From assembly GCF_028771845.1 (NCBI RefSeq), contig NZ_CP118270.1:5456001-5520000 (forward strand): DNA of 64,000 bases. Reading direction: 5' to 3'. The DNA comes from Paenibacillus marchantiae (lineage in GTDB: Bacteria > Bacillota > Bacilli > Paenibacillales > Paenibacillaceae). Each line of letters starts with the position of its first letter. Positions within the stretch are counted from its first letter, which is position 1. A program made the position numbers and the translations under genes. Positions 1-8,965 of the stretch are shown in pieces. The notes below the pieces were generated by a model that saw nothing but the letters and a program-made list of their open reading frames with translations, searched no databases and was not told where the DNA came from.

Positions 1-888
1 GATAAAGGCTTGGTACTTTTGATCTTTCTCAGGCGGTGTATAGTCATAATCTACTTCTTTGGCTTCATCCATTTCCGCCTTGGTGATGTAACCTTGCTCA
101 TACATCAGCTGCAATACCACAGCACGTCGTGCCTTGGAATCGTTGGGATTGCTCAGCGGGTTATAGGCAGAAGGCCCTTTAGGCATCGCTGCCAATGTGG
201 CAATTTGCCAGATCTTCAACTCATTAAGGTCAGACACTCCAAAATAAAATTCAGACGCAGCCTTAATTCCATAACGCTGATGACCGAAGAAAATCCGGTT
301 CAGATACATCGTCAGAATTTCGTCTTTTGAGTACTTGCGCTCCAATGCCATTGCAATGGAAACCTCTGTCGCTTTACGGAAGAAGGTCTTGTCACGGGAC
401 AAGAACATATTTTTCGCAAGCTGCTGAGTCAGCGTACTGCCACCCTCCACCATGGAGCGGGCCATGACGTCTTTAACCGCTGCACGTCCGATGGACCAGA
501 TATCCACGCCCTGATGCTCGTAGAATCGTTTGTCCTCCGTAGCAACAAAAGCTTCCTTTACTAGATCCGGAATATCTTCTTCATTGACCGGCTCCAGCTT
601 TTGAATGGACAACTCGCCCATTAACTGTCCGTTACGATCATATACTTTTGAAGTTTCATTGATTGTTGTTTTGTCCTTGTTGGCTTTGAGCAGATTTTCC
701 CCACTCACCATAATAAATAAATATCCACCCAGTGCACAAAATATGGCGATTGCCATGGTGAAAAACAGTGTCCATCCAACGCGTTTACCCGTAATTTTTT
801 TCTTTTTAGAGGTCTTTGGCTTCGCTTTTTTGGTTGACTTGTTATTACTGTTGCGATTGTTAGACCTCGACAACGGATCGTTTGGCAT
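1..888 (-). CDS. Class A penicillin-binding protein (PBP1A-like), N-terminal part
   Basis: This is the first 296 codons of a bifunctional peptidoglycan glycosyltransferase/transpeptidase; the rest lies beyond the window edge. A basic, Lys-rich cytoplasmic tail (residues 1-36) precedes one membrane segment (about 38-61). The GT51 glycosyltransferase domain follows, with the catalytic-Glu motif EDKRFYEHQG at about 118-127, then GGSTLTQQLAKN and an ALERKYSKDEILTMYLN stretch. The transpeptidase domain is not visible. The start ATG at 886-888 has an AGGAGG site seven bases upstream. It is the last gene of the leftward block after hfq but is separated from it by a terminator. The family is clear; which class A PBP paralogue it is cannot be told from the N-terminus. 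Confidence 0.93.
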   Translation of the reverse strand, partial: MPNDPLSRSNNRNSNNKSTKKAKPKTSKKKKITGKRVGWTLFFTMAIAIFCALGGYLFIMVSGENLLKANKDKTTINETSKVYDRNGQLMGELSIQKLEPVNEEDIPDLVKEAFVATEDKRFYEHQGVDIWSIGRAAVKDVMARSMVEGGSTLTQQLAKNMFLSRDKTFFRKATEVSIAMALERKYSKDEILTMYLNRIFFGHQRYGIKAASEFYFGVSDLNELKIWQIATLAAMPKGPSAYNPLSNPNDSKARRAVVLQLMYEQGYITKAEMDEAKEVDYDYTPPEKDQKYQAFI

Positions 889-971
889 GTTACCTCCTGA
901 CTCCCTTTCAGTTGCATAATTTCTATTCGTCTACTGGCTCAAGCTCCTATTGAGCTTATTTTGCCCGGAAT

Positions 972-999
972 GAAAAGAACAACCCTTATTCAGGTTGCT
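972..999 (-). terminator. Intrinsic terminator after hfq
   Basis: On the minus strand AGCAACC, a seven-base loop and GGGTTGT are followed by TCTTTTC. The hairpin lies about 60 bases past the hfq stop codon and about 85 bases before the penicillin-binding protein start, so it should separate the two. Confidence 0.6.
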
Positions 1000-1056
1000 C
1001 TGTTTCGATTCCTATACATGTAGACGAAATGGTTGATAAAAAGGTTTCGTAATTTT

Positions 1057-1299
1057 TTAAGCTTCGCCGCTATTATCTTGCTGCATCAGCGATACGCTGC
1101 GTTGCGGCGTGAACGTGGAGATGGCGTGCTTGTAGACCATTTGCTGGCGTCCGTCGCTGTCAATGACGATCGTAAAATTGTCAAATGCCTTGATCGTTCC
1201 GCGGATTTGAAAGCCATTGGTCAGATAGACCGTAGCTGGAATGTTTTCTTTCCGCAGTTGGTTCAAGAACGTATCTTGGATGTTGATGGACTTGTTCAT
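1057..1299 (-). CDS. hfq: RNA chaperone Hfq
   Basis: An 80-residue Sm-like protein that forms a hexameric ring and binds sRNAs and A-rich RNA. The N-terminal [13 protein letters not shown] helix, the Sm1 stretch [19 protein letters not shown] and the Sm2 motif YKHAISTF (Bacillus Hfq has the same YKHAIST form) are all present. I start it at ATG 1297-1299, behind GGGGGT, rather than at an in-frame upstream ATG with no ribosome site. At 80 residues it is slightly longer than the 73-residue B. subtilis protein, with a short polar C-terminal tail. It lies downstream of miaA, as in B. subtilis, with a small membrane protein gene between. Confidence 0.96.
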   Translation of the reverse strand: MNKSINIQDTFLNQLRKENIPATVYLTNGFQIRGTIKAFDNFTIVIDSDGRQQMVYKHAISTFTPQRSVSLMQQDNSGEA

Positions 1300-1533
1300 T
1301 AGCCGTACCCCCATTGGTTCATTTGAATTCGTGTTATAAGTAATATTCAATATCGCTGAGTAGCTTTCGTGCTATTATATCATGAACGGATTCATATAAT
1401 CCACAAAAACCCCTTGCCTGCTATTTTGCACCTATGCCTGAGCTTCGCTTGCAACTAGAAGACTTATCCATTATACACCGCTTGTCAGAATTGCAAAAGA
1501 GGGACAAATTCTACCCTTTTCCACGTTTCCCTT

Positions 1534-1755
1534 CTACTTTTCTGGATCTGTATATGTTTTCCCTTCTTCTCTGGCCAACGTCATATTTTTCCGATTCTTT
1601 CTATCATGGATTAAGAGTTTGAGGTATGTATTGGTATTGATGAGAACAATAATTAACCAAATTAATGCGACAAGACCTCCAATGGCAAAACCAATTCCAA
1701 ATAATCCTGAGAAAAAGAGATATAAACTCGCTACTCCGCTCGGTTCTGCACTCAT
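1534..1755 (-). CDS. Small hypothetical membrane protein
   Basis: A 73-residue protein with a hydrophobic stretch from about residue 9 to 40 (one long or two short membrane segments, Gly- and Ile-rich) and a charged C-terminal tail starting near HDRKNRKN. The ATG is preceded by GGGGGAG at good spacing, which argues that it is a real gene. It lies between the miaA terminator and hfq, on the same strand as both. I do not recognise a family. The positively charged tail after the last hydrophobic segment suggests the C-terminus stays in the cytoplasm. The flanking stretch 1351-1533 shows nothing I can name. Confidence 0.6.
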   Translation of the reverse strand: MSAEPSGVASLYLFFSGLFGIGFAIGGLVALIWLIIVLINTNTYLKLLIHDRKNRKNMTLAREEGKTYTDPEK

Positions 1756-1910
1756 AAAATCTCCCCCTTCACCTTACAAACAAAATCAAATGGCCTGTCA
1801 TGTGAATTCATTTTAATATTTATGTTATTTTTTTACAATGCATTTCTTTGCTTAAATCTACATAGAACTCCGAATATTCCCTCTTTTAATAACATCATTT
1901 CATATAAAAA

Positions 1911-1953
1911 AAGTAAAAACCTCTACCTTTTATTTCTAAAAGATAGAGGTTCT
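1911..1953 (-). terminator. Intrinsic terminator after miaA
   Basis: A strong stem (AACCTCTA and TAGAGGTT arms extended by TCTTTT/AAAAGG) is followed on the minus strand by TTTTACTTTTTT. It lies about 40 bases past the miaA stop and closes the mutS-mutL-methyltransferase-miaA operon. Confidence 0.85.
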
Positions 1954-1989
1954 AAAGTCCTAATCGGTGGCAAATTCCACCTTCGATAT

Positions 1990-2940
1990 TCAGTCAAACT
2001 TACGTTTGATCATCTCACATACATGGGCATAATTCCCTGCAAAATCTTCGGTATCCGTCATATCCACCCATTCAATGTCTTTCATATGCCGGAACCAGGA
2101 CAATTGTCGCTTGGCAAAACGACGTGTATCCCTTTTCAGCCACTCTACCGCAGCCTCCCAGCTTACTTCACCCTGAAGATAAGCCGCAATTTCCTTATAA
2201 CCGAGCCCCTGCATGGAGATATGTCCTCTCGCTACGCCGCGCTCCAGTAAAGACTTGACCTCATCTACCAAACCCTGCTCGATCATAAGATCAATTCGCT
2301 CTTCCACTCGGGCATACAGTTTCTGACGATCCATTGTCAAACCCACAATAAGCAGGTCATATGGAGACTCTTTCTTCTGGGAAGCCAGCTGCTCGGACAA
2401 CTTCTCACCTGTAAGGTGATAGATCTCCAGTGCACGAACAATTCGGCGCTGGTCATTCGGATGCAGTCGTTCTGCGCTAACCGGATCAATGACCCTCAGC
2501 TTATCATGTAACGCCTGCGGGCCATGTTGCTCTGCATAACGGAACTGTTCATCCCGGAACGCTTCATCTGAGCCGCTGTCCGAGAATTGAAAGCCGTAAC
2601 ATACCGATTCCACATACAGACCGGTGCCACCAACAATAAAAGGCAACTTGCCGCGCTCATGGATTTCCCCAATCAGACGTGTGCAGCTCTCCTGAAATTC
2701 CGCCACGGAATAGGGGTATTCCGGTTCATGGATGTCGATGAGGTGATGAGGCACACCCTTCATTTCATCGCGAGTAATTTTGGCCGTCCCGATATCCATT
2801 TCGCGATATACCTGCATGGAATCCCCCGAAACAATCTCACAATTGAACGCCTGTGCAAGCTCAATACTCATTCTTGTTTTGCCTACCGCTGTTGGTCCAA
2901 CCAGCACAAGCAGCTTCGGTTTAACTTCCGCTTTCAACAT
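1990..2940 (-). CDS. miaA: tRNA dimethylallyltransferase MiaA
   Basis: A 316-residue enzyme that transfers a dimethylallyl group to N6 of adenosine 37 in tRNAs reading UNN codons. The P-loop-like GPTAVGKT lies near residues 15-22, followed by SGDSMQVYREMDIGTAK, which holds the DSMQ motif that contacts the tRNA, then PHHLIDI and the GGTGLYV motif near residue 104. The length matches the family. It overlaps the upstream methyltransferase gene by 20 bases, so the two are translated together. The gene order mutL, methyltransferase, miaA, then hfq follows the Bacillales pattern. Confidence 0.97.
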   Translation of the reverse strand: MLKAEVKPKLLVLVGPTAVGKTRMSIELAQAFNCEIVSGDSMQVYREMDIGTAKITRDEMKGVPHHLIDIHEPEYPYSVAEFQESCTRLIGEIHERGKLPFIVGGTGLYVESVCYGFQFSDSGSDEAFRDEQFRYAEQHGPQALHDKLRVIDPVSAERLHPNDQRRIVRALEIYHLTGEKLSEQLASQKKESPYDLLIVGLTMDRQKLYARVEERIDLMIEQGLVDEVKSLLERGVARGHISMQGLGYKEIAAYLQGEVSWEAAVEWLKRDTRRFAKRQLSWFRHMKDIEWVDMTDTEDFAGNYAHVCEMIKRKFD

Positions 2941-3706
2941 TAATCACTCCGTACAGTGTTTTTGCATTGCCCCGGTCATGTACTTCAAAACCGAGTCTTG
3001 TGAACTCCGCGCTGCCGCGCTTCTCTTTCATAACTACCCGCTTGCGAGCAACTCTTTTCGCTTCAATAATGCTCTGTTCATCCAGTGCATTTGGATTCGC
3101 ATAATCTCGCAAAGGCTGAATGGCGCTTGAATCAAGCATTGGTTCACGGAACATCGGATCGAAATATACCGTGTCACAGCTTCGGTCTGGCAAGGAACGC
3201 AGCAAATCGAGATGATTCGCATGCCGCAGCTCAATGCGCCGGAAAGCTTCGTTTACCGCAGGCTTAATGCTCTCGTACTGAGACATGCCTTCTACTAATA
3301 ACGTATACAGTGGCAGGGAGCTTTCACAGGCGATGACCCGACCACTTTTGCCTACAGCAACCGAGAATACCAGTGCATCTGTACCCAATCCTGCCGTACA
3401 ATCGATAACGGTATCCCCTTCAAGGATCGCCCCCGCGTCCAGCATCGGATCAGCTTCTCCTTTTAACACACGTTTGGCCCGAACAAATCCCATACTGGGG
3501 TGAAACTCAAGCAGCGGTGAATCCGGACGAAACAAACGAACTTTACCCTGAAGCACAACTATAATCTCATCAATCTCATAATGTGCAATCATTGCAGGTA
3601 AAGACATCCTTTTGCGTGGTACATAGGTTCCTCCCGTTGTTTCAGCAAGGTTTCGTGCACGTTCCACAAGGTGGCCTGCTTCCTTTTCACCGGTTGTAAT
3701 ATACAT
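2921..3706 (-). CDS. Class I SAM-dependent methyltransferase (DUF548/RsmJ-like)
   Basis: A 261-residue protein. The first about 90 residues form a small N-terminal region. A Rossmann methyltransferase fold follows with SAM motif I VIDCTAGLGTDALVF at about 100-114, an acidic motif II (VIACESS), and a DTVYFDPMF motif IV that carries the (D/N)PP-like catalytic loop. It resembles the DUF548 group that includes RsmJ, the 16S rRNA G1516 methyltransferase, but the DPMF loop and the extra N-terminal region make the exact substrate uncertain. It sits between mutL (17 bases) and miaA (20-base overlap), so it belongs to the operon and a tRNA or rRNA target is plausible. Confidence 0.8.
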   Translation of the reverse strand: MYITTGEKEAGHLVERARNLAETTGGTYVPRKRMSLPAMIAHYEIDEIIVVLQGKVRLFRPDSPLLEFHPSMGFVRAKRVLKGEADPMLDAGAILEGDTVIDCTAGLGTDALVFSVAVGKSGRVIACESSLPLYTLLVEGMSQYESIKPAVNEAFRRIELRHANHLDLLRSLPDRSCDTVYFDPMFREPMLDSSAIQPLRDYANPNALDEQSIIEAKRVARKRVVMKEKRGSAEFTRLGFEVHDRGNAKTLYGVINVESGS

Positions 3707-3723
3707 AATTTCCTCCTAAATAG

Positions 3724-5940
3724 CTACATGACCCGTTTAAACAATTTCTCCAGATCATAGGTTGAAAATGACACCACAATCGGTCTCCCGTGTGGACAAG
3801 TATACGGTTGACGGCAAGAACCAAGACGCTGAATCAACACTTCCGCCTCCTGATCCGTCAATTTCTGATTGGCTTTGATGGATGCCTTGCAAGAGCACAT
3901 GATCGACGCCGCTTCTCGCATCTTGGCAACATCAATACTACGTTCACTCAGCACCCATTCAGACATCTCTTCAATAATGTCTTTCTCATCCCCCTTGGGG
4001 AACCAGAACGGGTGGGAACGCACCCGGAAGGTCTGCCCACCGAAATGTTCCAAATAGACACCCGCCTGCTCGAACCAAGCCAGTCTTGTTTTGAGCTTTT
4101 CCGTCTCGGATGGTGTGAACTCCAGTGTAATGGGCAGCAGCAACTCCTGCGAAGCCTGAGCCGGATTGCCAAACTGCTCGTAATAATACTCATAATTCAC
4201 CCGTTCATGGGCTGCATGCTGATCAATCAGATATAGACCATCTTGATTTTGTGCAATCAAGTACGTCCCGTGGTGCTGCCCAATCAGGCTTAGTTCAGGA
4301 AACGCAGGCATAGAAACATCCGATTTAACGGCAGATGCCAGCCTTGCCGGGTCAGGTAAACTTGGAGCTTTCCAGCTCCGCTCTCCTTTTGCAGCCACCG
4401 CAGATGGATTATAAGATGAACGCCCTTCTCTAACCGGAGAATTCATCGAATTGGAACGATACGCAGAAGTCGGAGCCTGTGAAGTCGATAGCCCCTTATC
4501 TTCAGTTGAAGGTAAGGCATCTTGCGCAGCACGATCTGTAGCAGCACCGGTACTTCCACTCACAGCAGAAGCTGAATCGCTATGGGAATTTTCGTCATCA
4601 CTATAATTCTTCAAAACATTAGATCCTGAGTCCCCGCTCAACATCCCAAATGGATCATAGGATGGTGGTATCTCGGGTGGAGCTTCAGGCAACGGCAGCG
4701 TCTGACCCTCACCGTTACCATCAGGCTCTGATTGCACATCAGCCGGAGCCACATCAGCTGGAGCATCCAGATCATCGTCCTCTGAAGTCATTTTAGTGAG
4801 TCCAGCATATTTCCCCAATGGACCCTGTTGCCCATACCCTGCGGATTCCGTTTCCTCCTTTAGAGGACCTCTCGGGAACAGGAACTGTTCCTGGATAAAG
4901 GAACTGTTATCTCCACGTCTGATTTGCTGCTTGGTTACCTGTGGAATGAGCACTTCCTTCCGCAAAATTCCACGCAGTGTCGTTTCCACAAACTCATACA
5001 GCTCCGCTTCCTTGCTGAAACGAACCTCCAGCTTCGCCGGATGCACGTTCACATCGACCAGGGATGGATGCATTTCCAATTGCACCACGACAAGTGGGAA
5101 CCGATTAATGGGCAGCAACGTATGATACGCCTTCAGAATAGCCTGGTTGAGCCCGTAATTCCGAATAAAGCGTCCATTCACAATGGTCGACATGCCACCA
5201 CGATTGGCACGAGTCCATTCCGGCAAACTGATCAGCCCGCTCACTCGATAGTCCAGACTCTCTCCCTGAATGGGGAGCATCGCTTTGGCGGCACTAGTAC
5301 CATAGATCGCTGCAACCACTTGCAGCAGATCCCCATTGCCCAGCGTCTGAAGCAGTGTATTTTCATTATGACGCAGCGTGAACGAGATGTTAGGATGAGA
5401 CATTGCCATACGATAGAGAACATCCGAGATATGTCCCAGCTCGGTCTGGATCGTTTTCATATATTTAAGCCTGGCTGGCGTATTGAAAAATAGTTCTTTC
5501 ACCTCAAAGTCCGTGCCTTGGGGTGAGGTTTCATCCTCATGTGAGAGAAGTTTGCCTCCCTCAATCACGATTCGTCTTCCTCGCCCATCATTCCCGCTGG
5601 CCGATAACACTTCCACTTTGGAGACAGCGGCAATACTCGCCAAGGCCTCTCCCCGGAATCCAAGACTTGTGATCTGGAACAAATCGCGGCCATGAGCTAT
5701 TTTACTAGTTGCATGACGATAGAAGGCCTTTTCCATATCTTCCGGCTCGATACCGGAACCATTGTCTTTGACCCGAATACGGAGCAGTCCGCCCTCTTCC
5801 ACCGTAACATCAATCTTGGAGGCGCCTGCATCCACCGAGTTTTCGAGCAGCTCCTTAACGACTGAAGCAGGCCGTTCGACCACCTCACCTGCTGCAATCT
5901 GGTTGGCAATATGTTCATCAAGCACATGAATTTTCGCCAC
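3724..5940 (-). CDS. mutL: DNA mismatch repair protein MutL
   Basis: A 738-residue MutL; B. subtilis MutL has 627. The GHKL ATPase domain (about 1-330) carries ELLENSVDAGA, DNGSGI, ATSKI and GFRGEALASI. The C-terminal dimerisation and nicking domain carries the metal-binding endonuclease motif DQHAAHERVNYEYYYE at about 572-587, a candidate clamp-binding QELLLP, and zinc-site Cys/His segments CSCKASIK and CPHGRP. This is the endonuclease-type MutL of bacteria without MutH. The extra length is in the central linker (about 345-530), which is rich in Ser, Pro, Glu and Asp and is probably unstructured. It follows mutS by 21 bases. Confidence 0.98.
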   Translation of the reverse strand: MAKIHVLDEHIANQIAAGEVVERPASVVKELLENSVDAGASKIDVTVEEGGLLRIRVKDNGSGIEPEDMEKAFYRHATSKIAHGRDLFQITSLGFRGEALASIAAVSKVEVLSASGNDGRGRRIVIEGGKLLSHEDETSPQGTDFEVKELFFNTPARLKYMKTIQTELGHISDVLYRMAMSHPNISFTLRHNENTLLQTLGNGDLLQVVAAIYGTSAAKAMLPIQGESLDYRVSGLISLPEWTRANRGGMSTIVNGRFIRNYGLNQAILKAYHTLLPINRFPLVVVQLEMHPSLVDVNVHPAKLEVRFSKEAELYEFVETTLRGILRKEVLIPQVTKQQIRRGDNSSFIQEQFLFPRGPLKEETESAGYGQQGPLGKYAGLTKMTSEDDDLDAPADVAPADVQSEPDGNGEGQTLPLPEAPPEIPPSYDPFGMLSGDSGSNVLKNYSDDENSHSDSASAVSGSTGAATDRAAQDALPSTEDKGLSTSQAPTSAYRSNSMNSPVREGRSSYNPSAVAAKGERSWKAPSLPDPARLASAVKSDVSMPAFPELSLIGQHHGTYLIAQNQDGLYLIDQHAAHERVNYEYYYEQFGNPAQASQELLLPITLEFTPSETEKLKTRLAWFEQAGVYLEHFGGQTFRVRSHPFWFPKGDEKDIIEEMSEWVLSERSIDVAKMREAASIMCSCKASIKANQKLTDQEAEVLIQRLGSCRQPYTCPHGRPIVVSFSTYDLEKLFKRVM

Positions 5941-5961
5941 AGGTTTTCCCCTCCCCTATAC

Positions 5962-8766
5962 TCAGGATAATTGCTGTGCCTTTAATTTGAGATCATTCAG
6001 TATTTGCATCGCCTGAAGCGGTGTCATGTTCATTACATCAATATCCTTCATATTACGAATAAACTCCCGAGCAGGCTTGTCAAGGGCAACTACCTCCATT
6101 TTCGGAGTTACACTTGGCTCTTCATCTCCAAAGATGGACAATTGAACCACATCAGCATGTTTGGAGACTGCCTGCTGCTTGCCATTTTGTTTTTTGTCCT
6201 GTTGTTTCTGTACTGGAGCTTCAGTCGCAGCAGTGAGTTCGACAGGTTCTGTAGATTCCTGCTCCCGAATCAACGATGAATGATCTGTGGACTGGAACTC
6301 TGCACCGACTCGAGCATGATCACCCGATTGCTGCTTGTCATTCCCGGCAAATTCGCTGCCAACCGCAACCTGAGCCGCCGCATGCTCGAAACCGTGCAGC
6401 AAGCCATTCGCCCGCTCAATGATACTGTCCGGCAGTCCTGCAAGCCGTGCACAATAGATCCCGTAGCTGCTGCTGGCAGCCCCGGCAATCAATTTACGTA
6501 GGAAATTGACCTTGTCCCCGCTCTCCTGAACGGCCATGGAGTAATTCGCCAACTTGTCCAAACTCTCTTCCAGATGAGCAAGCTCATGGAAATGAGTTGA
6601 TACCAGCGCTTTGCACCCAATGATATCGTGCACATATTCAATGACAGACTGGGCAATCGCCATTCCCTCACTGGTAGACGTTCCCCGACCCAGTTCATCG
6701 ATAATAATCAGACTGCGTGGTGTTGCTTTATCCGTCATGACCTGAATGTCGGCCATCTCCACCATAAACGTACTTTGTCCACCGATGAGATCGTCTGCCG
6801 CACCAATCCGTGTGAAAATACGATCCATAATCGGTACTTCAGCTTGTCCTGCCGGCACGAAACAGCCGATCTGAGCCAGAATCGAAATCAGCGCCACCTG
6901 CCGCATATACGTACTTTTCCCCGCCATATTCGGACCGGTAATCAGCAGAATGCGCGCCTCTTCCTTCTGCATCGCAGTATTGTTGGCGATAAAAGCACCA
7001 TCTCGCATCACCGCTTCAACCACCGGATGGCGCCCCTGTTCCACAACCAAATCGTAACCATCGGTCAATGTAGGCCGTACGAAATTACGCTCTGCACTGA
7101 TGACGGCAAAGGATTGATACACGTCAATCTCCGCGACCAGCTCAGCCAGTTTTTGCAACCTGGCGATCTCCTGATTAAGCCGTTCCCGCAGTTCCGCGAA
7201 CAAGCCGTACTCAATATCGACCATCTTGTCCTGAGCTTCCAGAATCAGCGTCTCTTTTTCTTTCAGCTCCGGTGTAATATAACGCTCAGCATTCGCAAGG
7301 GTTTGTTTCCGCTCATAACGGCCTTCTGGCAGAGAAGCCAAGTTCGACTTGGTAATTTCAATATAGTACCCAAATACTTTGTTGTAGCCAATTTTCAACG
7401 AGCGAATGCCAGTCGCTTCACGTTCTCTGGCCTCCAGTTCAGCAATCCACTGCTTGCCATTCACCGAGGCTTCCCGAAGCTCATCCAGCCTCTCGTGGTA
7501 TCCTTCACGAATTAAGCCACCATCACGCACGGACACAGGCGGCTCATCAACGATAGCCTGACCAATTGCATCTCGCAGATCACTGCAATCATCCATAATG
7601 CCAGCAATGTGCTGTAGCGTCGTGGAAGGCGAGCCTGCACAATACTGACGAAGCCCCGGAATTTTGTCTAGTGACAGCTTCAGTGCATTCAGATCCCGAC
7701 CGTTGGCATTACCAAAGGCAATTCGTCCCACCAGACGTTCCAGATCGTAGATGTCTTTGAGTTCTGCACGCAGATCTTCCCGCAATATAAACTGGTTATA
7801 CAGCGTATCTACCGCTTCCAGACGTTCATTGATTTTTCCTTTTTGCAGCAAGGGTTTATCAACCCAGCGACGCAGCATGCGAGCACCCATAGACGTTTCT
7901 GTGCGGTCCAGCAGCCAGAGCAGCGATCCTTTTTTCGAACGTTCACGTACGGTTTCCACCAGTTCCAGGTTACGCCGAGTAAAGGGGTCCAGAATCATAA
8001 AGTGATCCGGCTCATACGTTGAAACCTGTGTCAATTGTCCAAGTGAACGTTTCTGTGTCTCACTTAAATAGGAGAAAAGACGCGCTATGCAGGCTTGACG
8101 TTCAGGCTCCAGACGTGCCCATACCGCTTCTCCGAATTGCTGACGCACCAAATCTTCCTTACTCTTCGTCCATGGTGTATACACCACAGGTCGACCAATT
8201 GGAGATGCCTGGGTAGCCACCGTATCAAGCAACGCAGCATCCCCCACTATTTCAGAAGGTTCGTAGATTCCGATCTCATCCTTGAGCCACTCTTGTGAGT
8301 ATGGAACAGAGGTCACGTAGAGCTCCCCTGTGGACAAGTCACAGGCAGCCAGTGCAAGTGTGTTCTGATTCCCTGTCAGGCAAACCATATAGTTATTGGA
8401 CTTGTCCCCCAAGGTCTTGCCTTCCATTACCGTTCCGGGTGTTATAACTCGTACAATTTCACGCCGCACCATGCCTTTGGTTACCGTTGGATCTTCCATC
8501 TGTTCGCAGATGGCTACTTTGTATCCTTTTTCAATCAAGCGCTGTATGTAATTGTCAGCCGAATGATAAGGCACACCGCACATCGGGATTTTATCTTCTC
8601 CCCCACCTGCACGTGCTGTTAATGTAATTTCTAGTTCACGGGAAGCATTAACTGCATCCTCAAAGAACATTTCATAGAAATCACCTAATCTAAAAAAAAG
8701 AAAAGCGTCCTGCGCTTCGGCCTTCACTTGCAAATATTGTTGAATCATTGGCGTATACTGAGCCAT
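5962..8766 (-). CDS. mutS: DNA mismatch repair protein MutS
   Basis: A 934-residue mismatch-recognition ATPase that works with MutL and the sliding clamp. The mismatch-binding GDFYEMF (Phe-x-Glu) lies near residues 28-34, Walker A GPNMAGKST at about 608-616, Walker B IIIDELGRGTST after it, then the STHFHEL switch. It is about 75 residues longer than B. subtilis MutS (858). The excess lies in a Gln-, Lys- and Glu-rich linker (about 800-880) before the C-terminal helices. Near the end of that linker, VQLSIFGDE fits the QLxLF-type beta-clamp binding motif. It is the first gene of the mutS-mutL operon. Confidence 0.98.
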   Translation of the reverse strand: MAQYTPMIQQYLQVKAEAQDAFLFFRLGDFYEMFFEDAVNASRELEITLTARAGGGEDKIPMCGVPYHSADNYIQRLIEKGYKVAICEQMEDPTVTKGMVRREIVRVITPGTVMEGKTLGDKSNNYMVCLTGNQNTLALAACDLSTGELYVTSVPYSQEWLKDEIGIYEPSEIVGDAALLDTVATQASPIGRPVVYTPWTKSKEDLVRQQFGEAVWARLEPERQACIARLFSYLSETQKRSLGQLTQVSTYEPDHFMILDPFTRRNLELVETVRERSKKGSLLWLLDRTETSMGARMLRRWVDKPLLQKGKINERLEAVDTLYNQFILREDLRAELKDIYDLERLVGRIAFGNANGRDLNALKLSLDKIPGLRQYCAGSPSTTLQHIAGIMDDCSDLRDAIGQAIVDEPPVSVRDGGLIREGYHERLDELREASVNGKQWIAELEAREREATGIRSLKIGYNKVFGYYIEITKSNLASLPEGRYERKQTLANAERYITPELKEKETLILEAQDKMVDIEYGLFAELRERLNQEIARLQKLAELVAEIDVYQSFAVISAERNFVRPTLTDGYDLVVEQGRHPVVEAVMRDGAFIANNTAMQKEEARILLITGPNMAGKSTYMRQVALISILAQIGCFVPAGQAEVPIMDRIFTRIGAADDLIGGQSTFMVEMADIQVMTDKATPRSLIIIDELGRGTSTSEGMAIAQSVIEYVHDIIGCKALVSTHFHELAHLEESLDKLANYSMAVQESGDKVNFLRKLIAGAASSSYGIYCARLAGLPDSIIERANGLLHGFEHAAAQVAVGSEFAGNDKQQSGDHARVGAEFQSTDHSSLIREQESTEPVELTAATEAPVQKQQDKKQNGKQQAVSKHADVVQLSIFGDEEPSVTPKMEVVALDKPAREFIRNMKDIDVMNMTPLQAMQILNDLKLKAQQLS

Positions 8767-8825
8767 GAGTATCCTCCATCCGTTCCAATGTTGTCAGGAA
8801 GAGAAGCTGTCTCGGAAGGAACAAT

Positions 8826-8861
8826 AAGGCGGTCAGGCACCTTATTCGTGCCACCGCCTCA
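8826..8861 (-). terminator. Probable terminator between the amidoligase gene and mutS
   Basis: On the minus strand AGGCGGTGGCAC pairs, with a bulge, with GTGCCTGACCGCCT; the tail TATTGTT is only weakly T-rich. It lies about 105 bases past the amidoligase gene stop. The rest of 8767-8965 shows nothing else I can name, but it should hold the mutS promoter. Confidence 0.5.
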
Positions 8862-8965
8862 TGTTTCGGCTGCCGCCGCTTCCCTCACAGGTTGCTGTTC
8901 CATTTCTTCCGTAACGATGATTAAAATCGACTTATTTCTCATTATACCAAAAAAGTGTCCACTCT

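Noticed and set aside
6628-7515. Long open frame on the plus strand inside mutS
   Set aside because: It is an antisense shadow of a conserved gene; its composition does not resemble a protein family.
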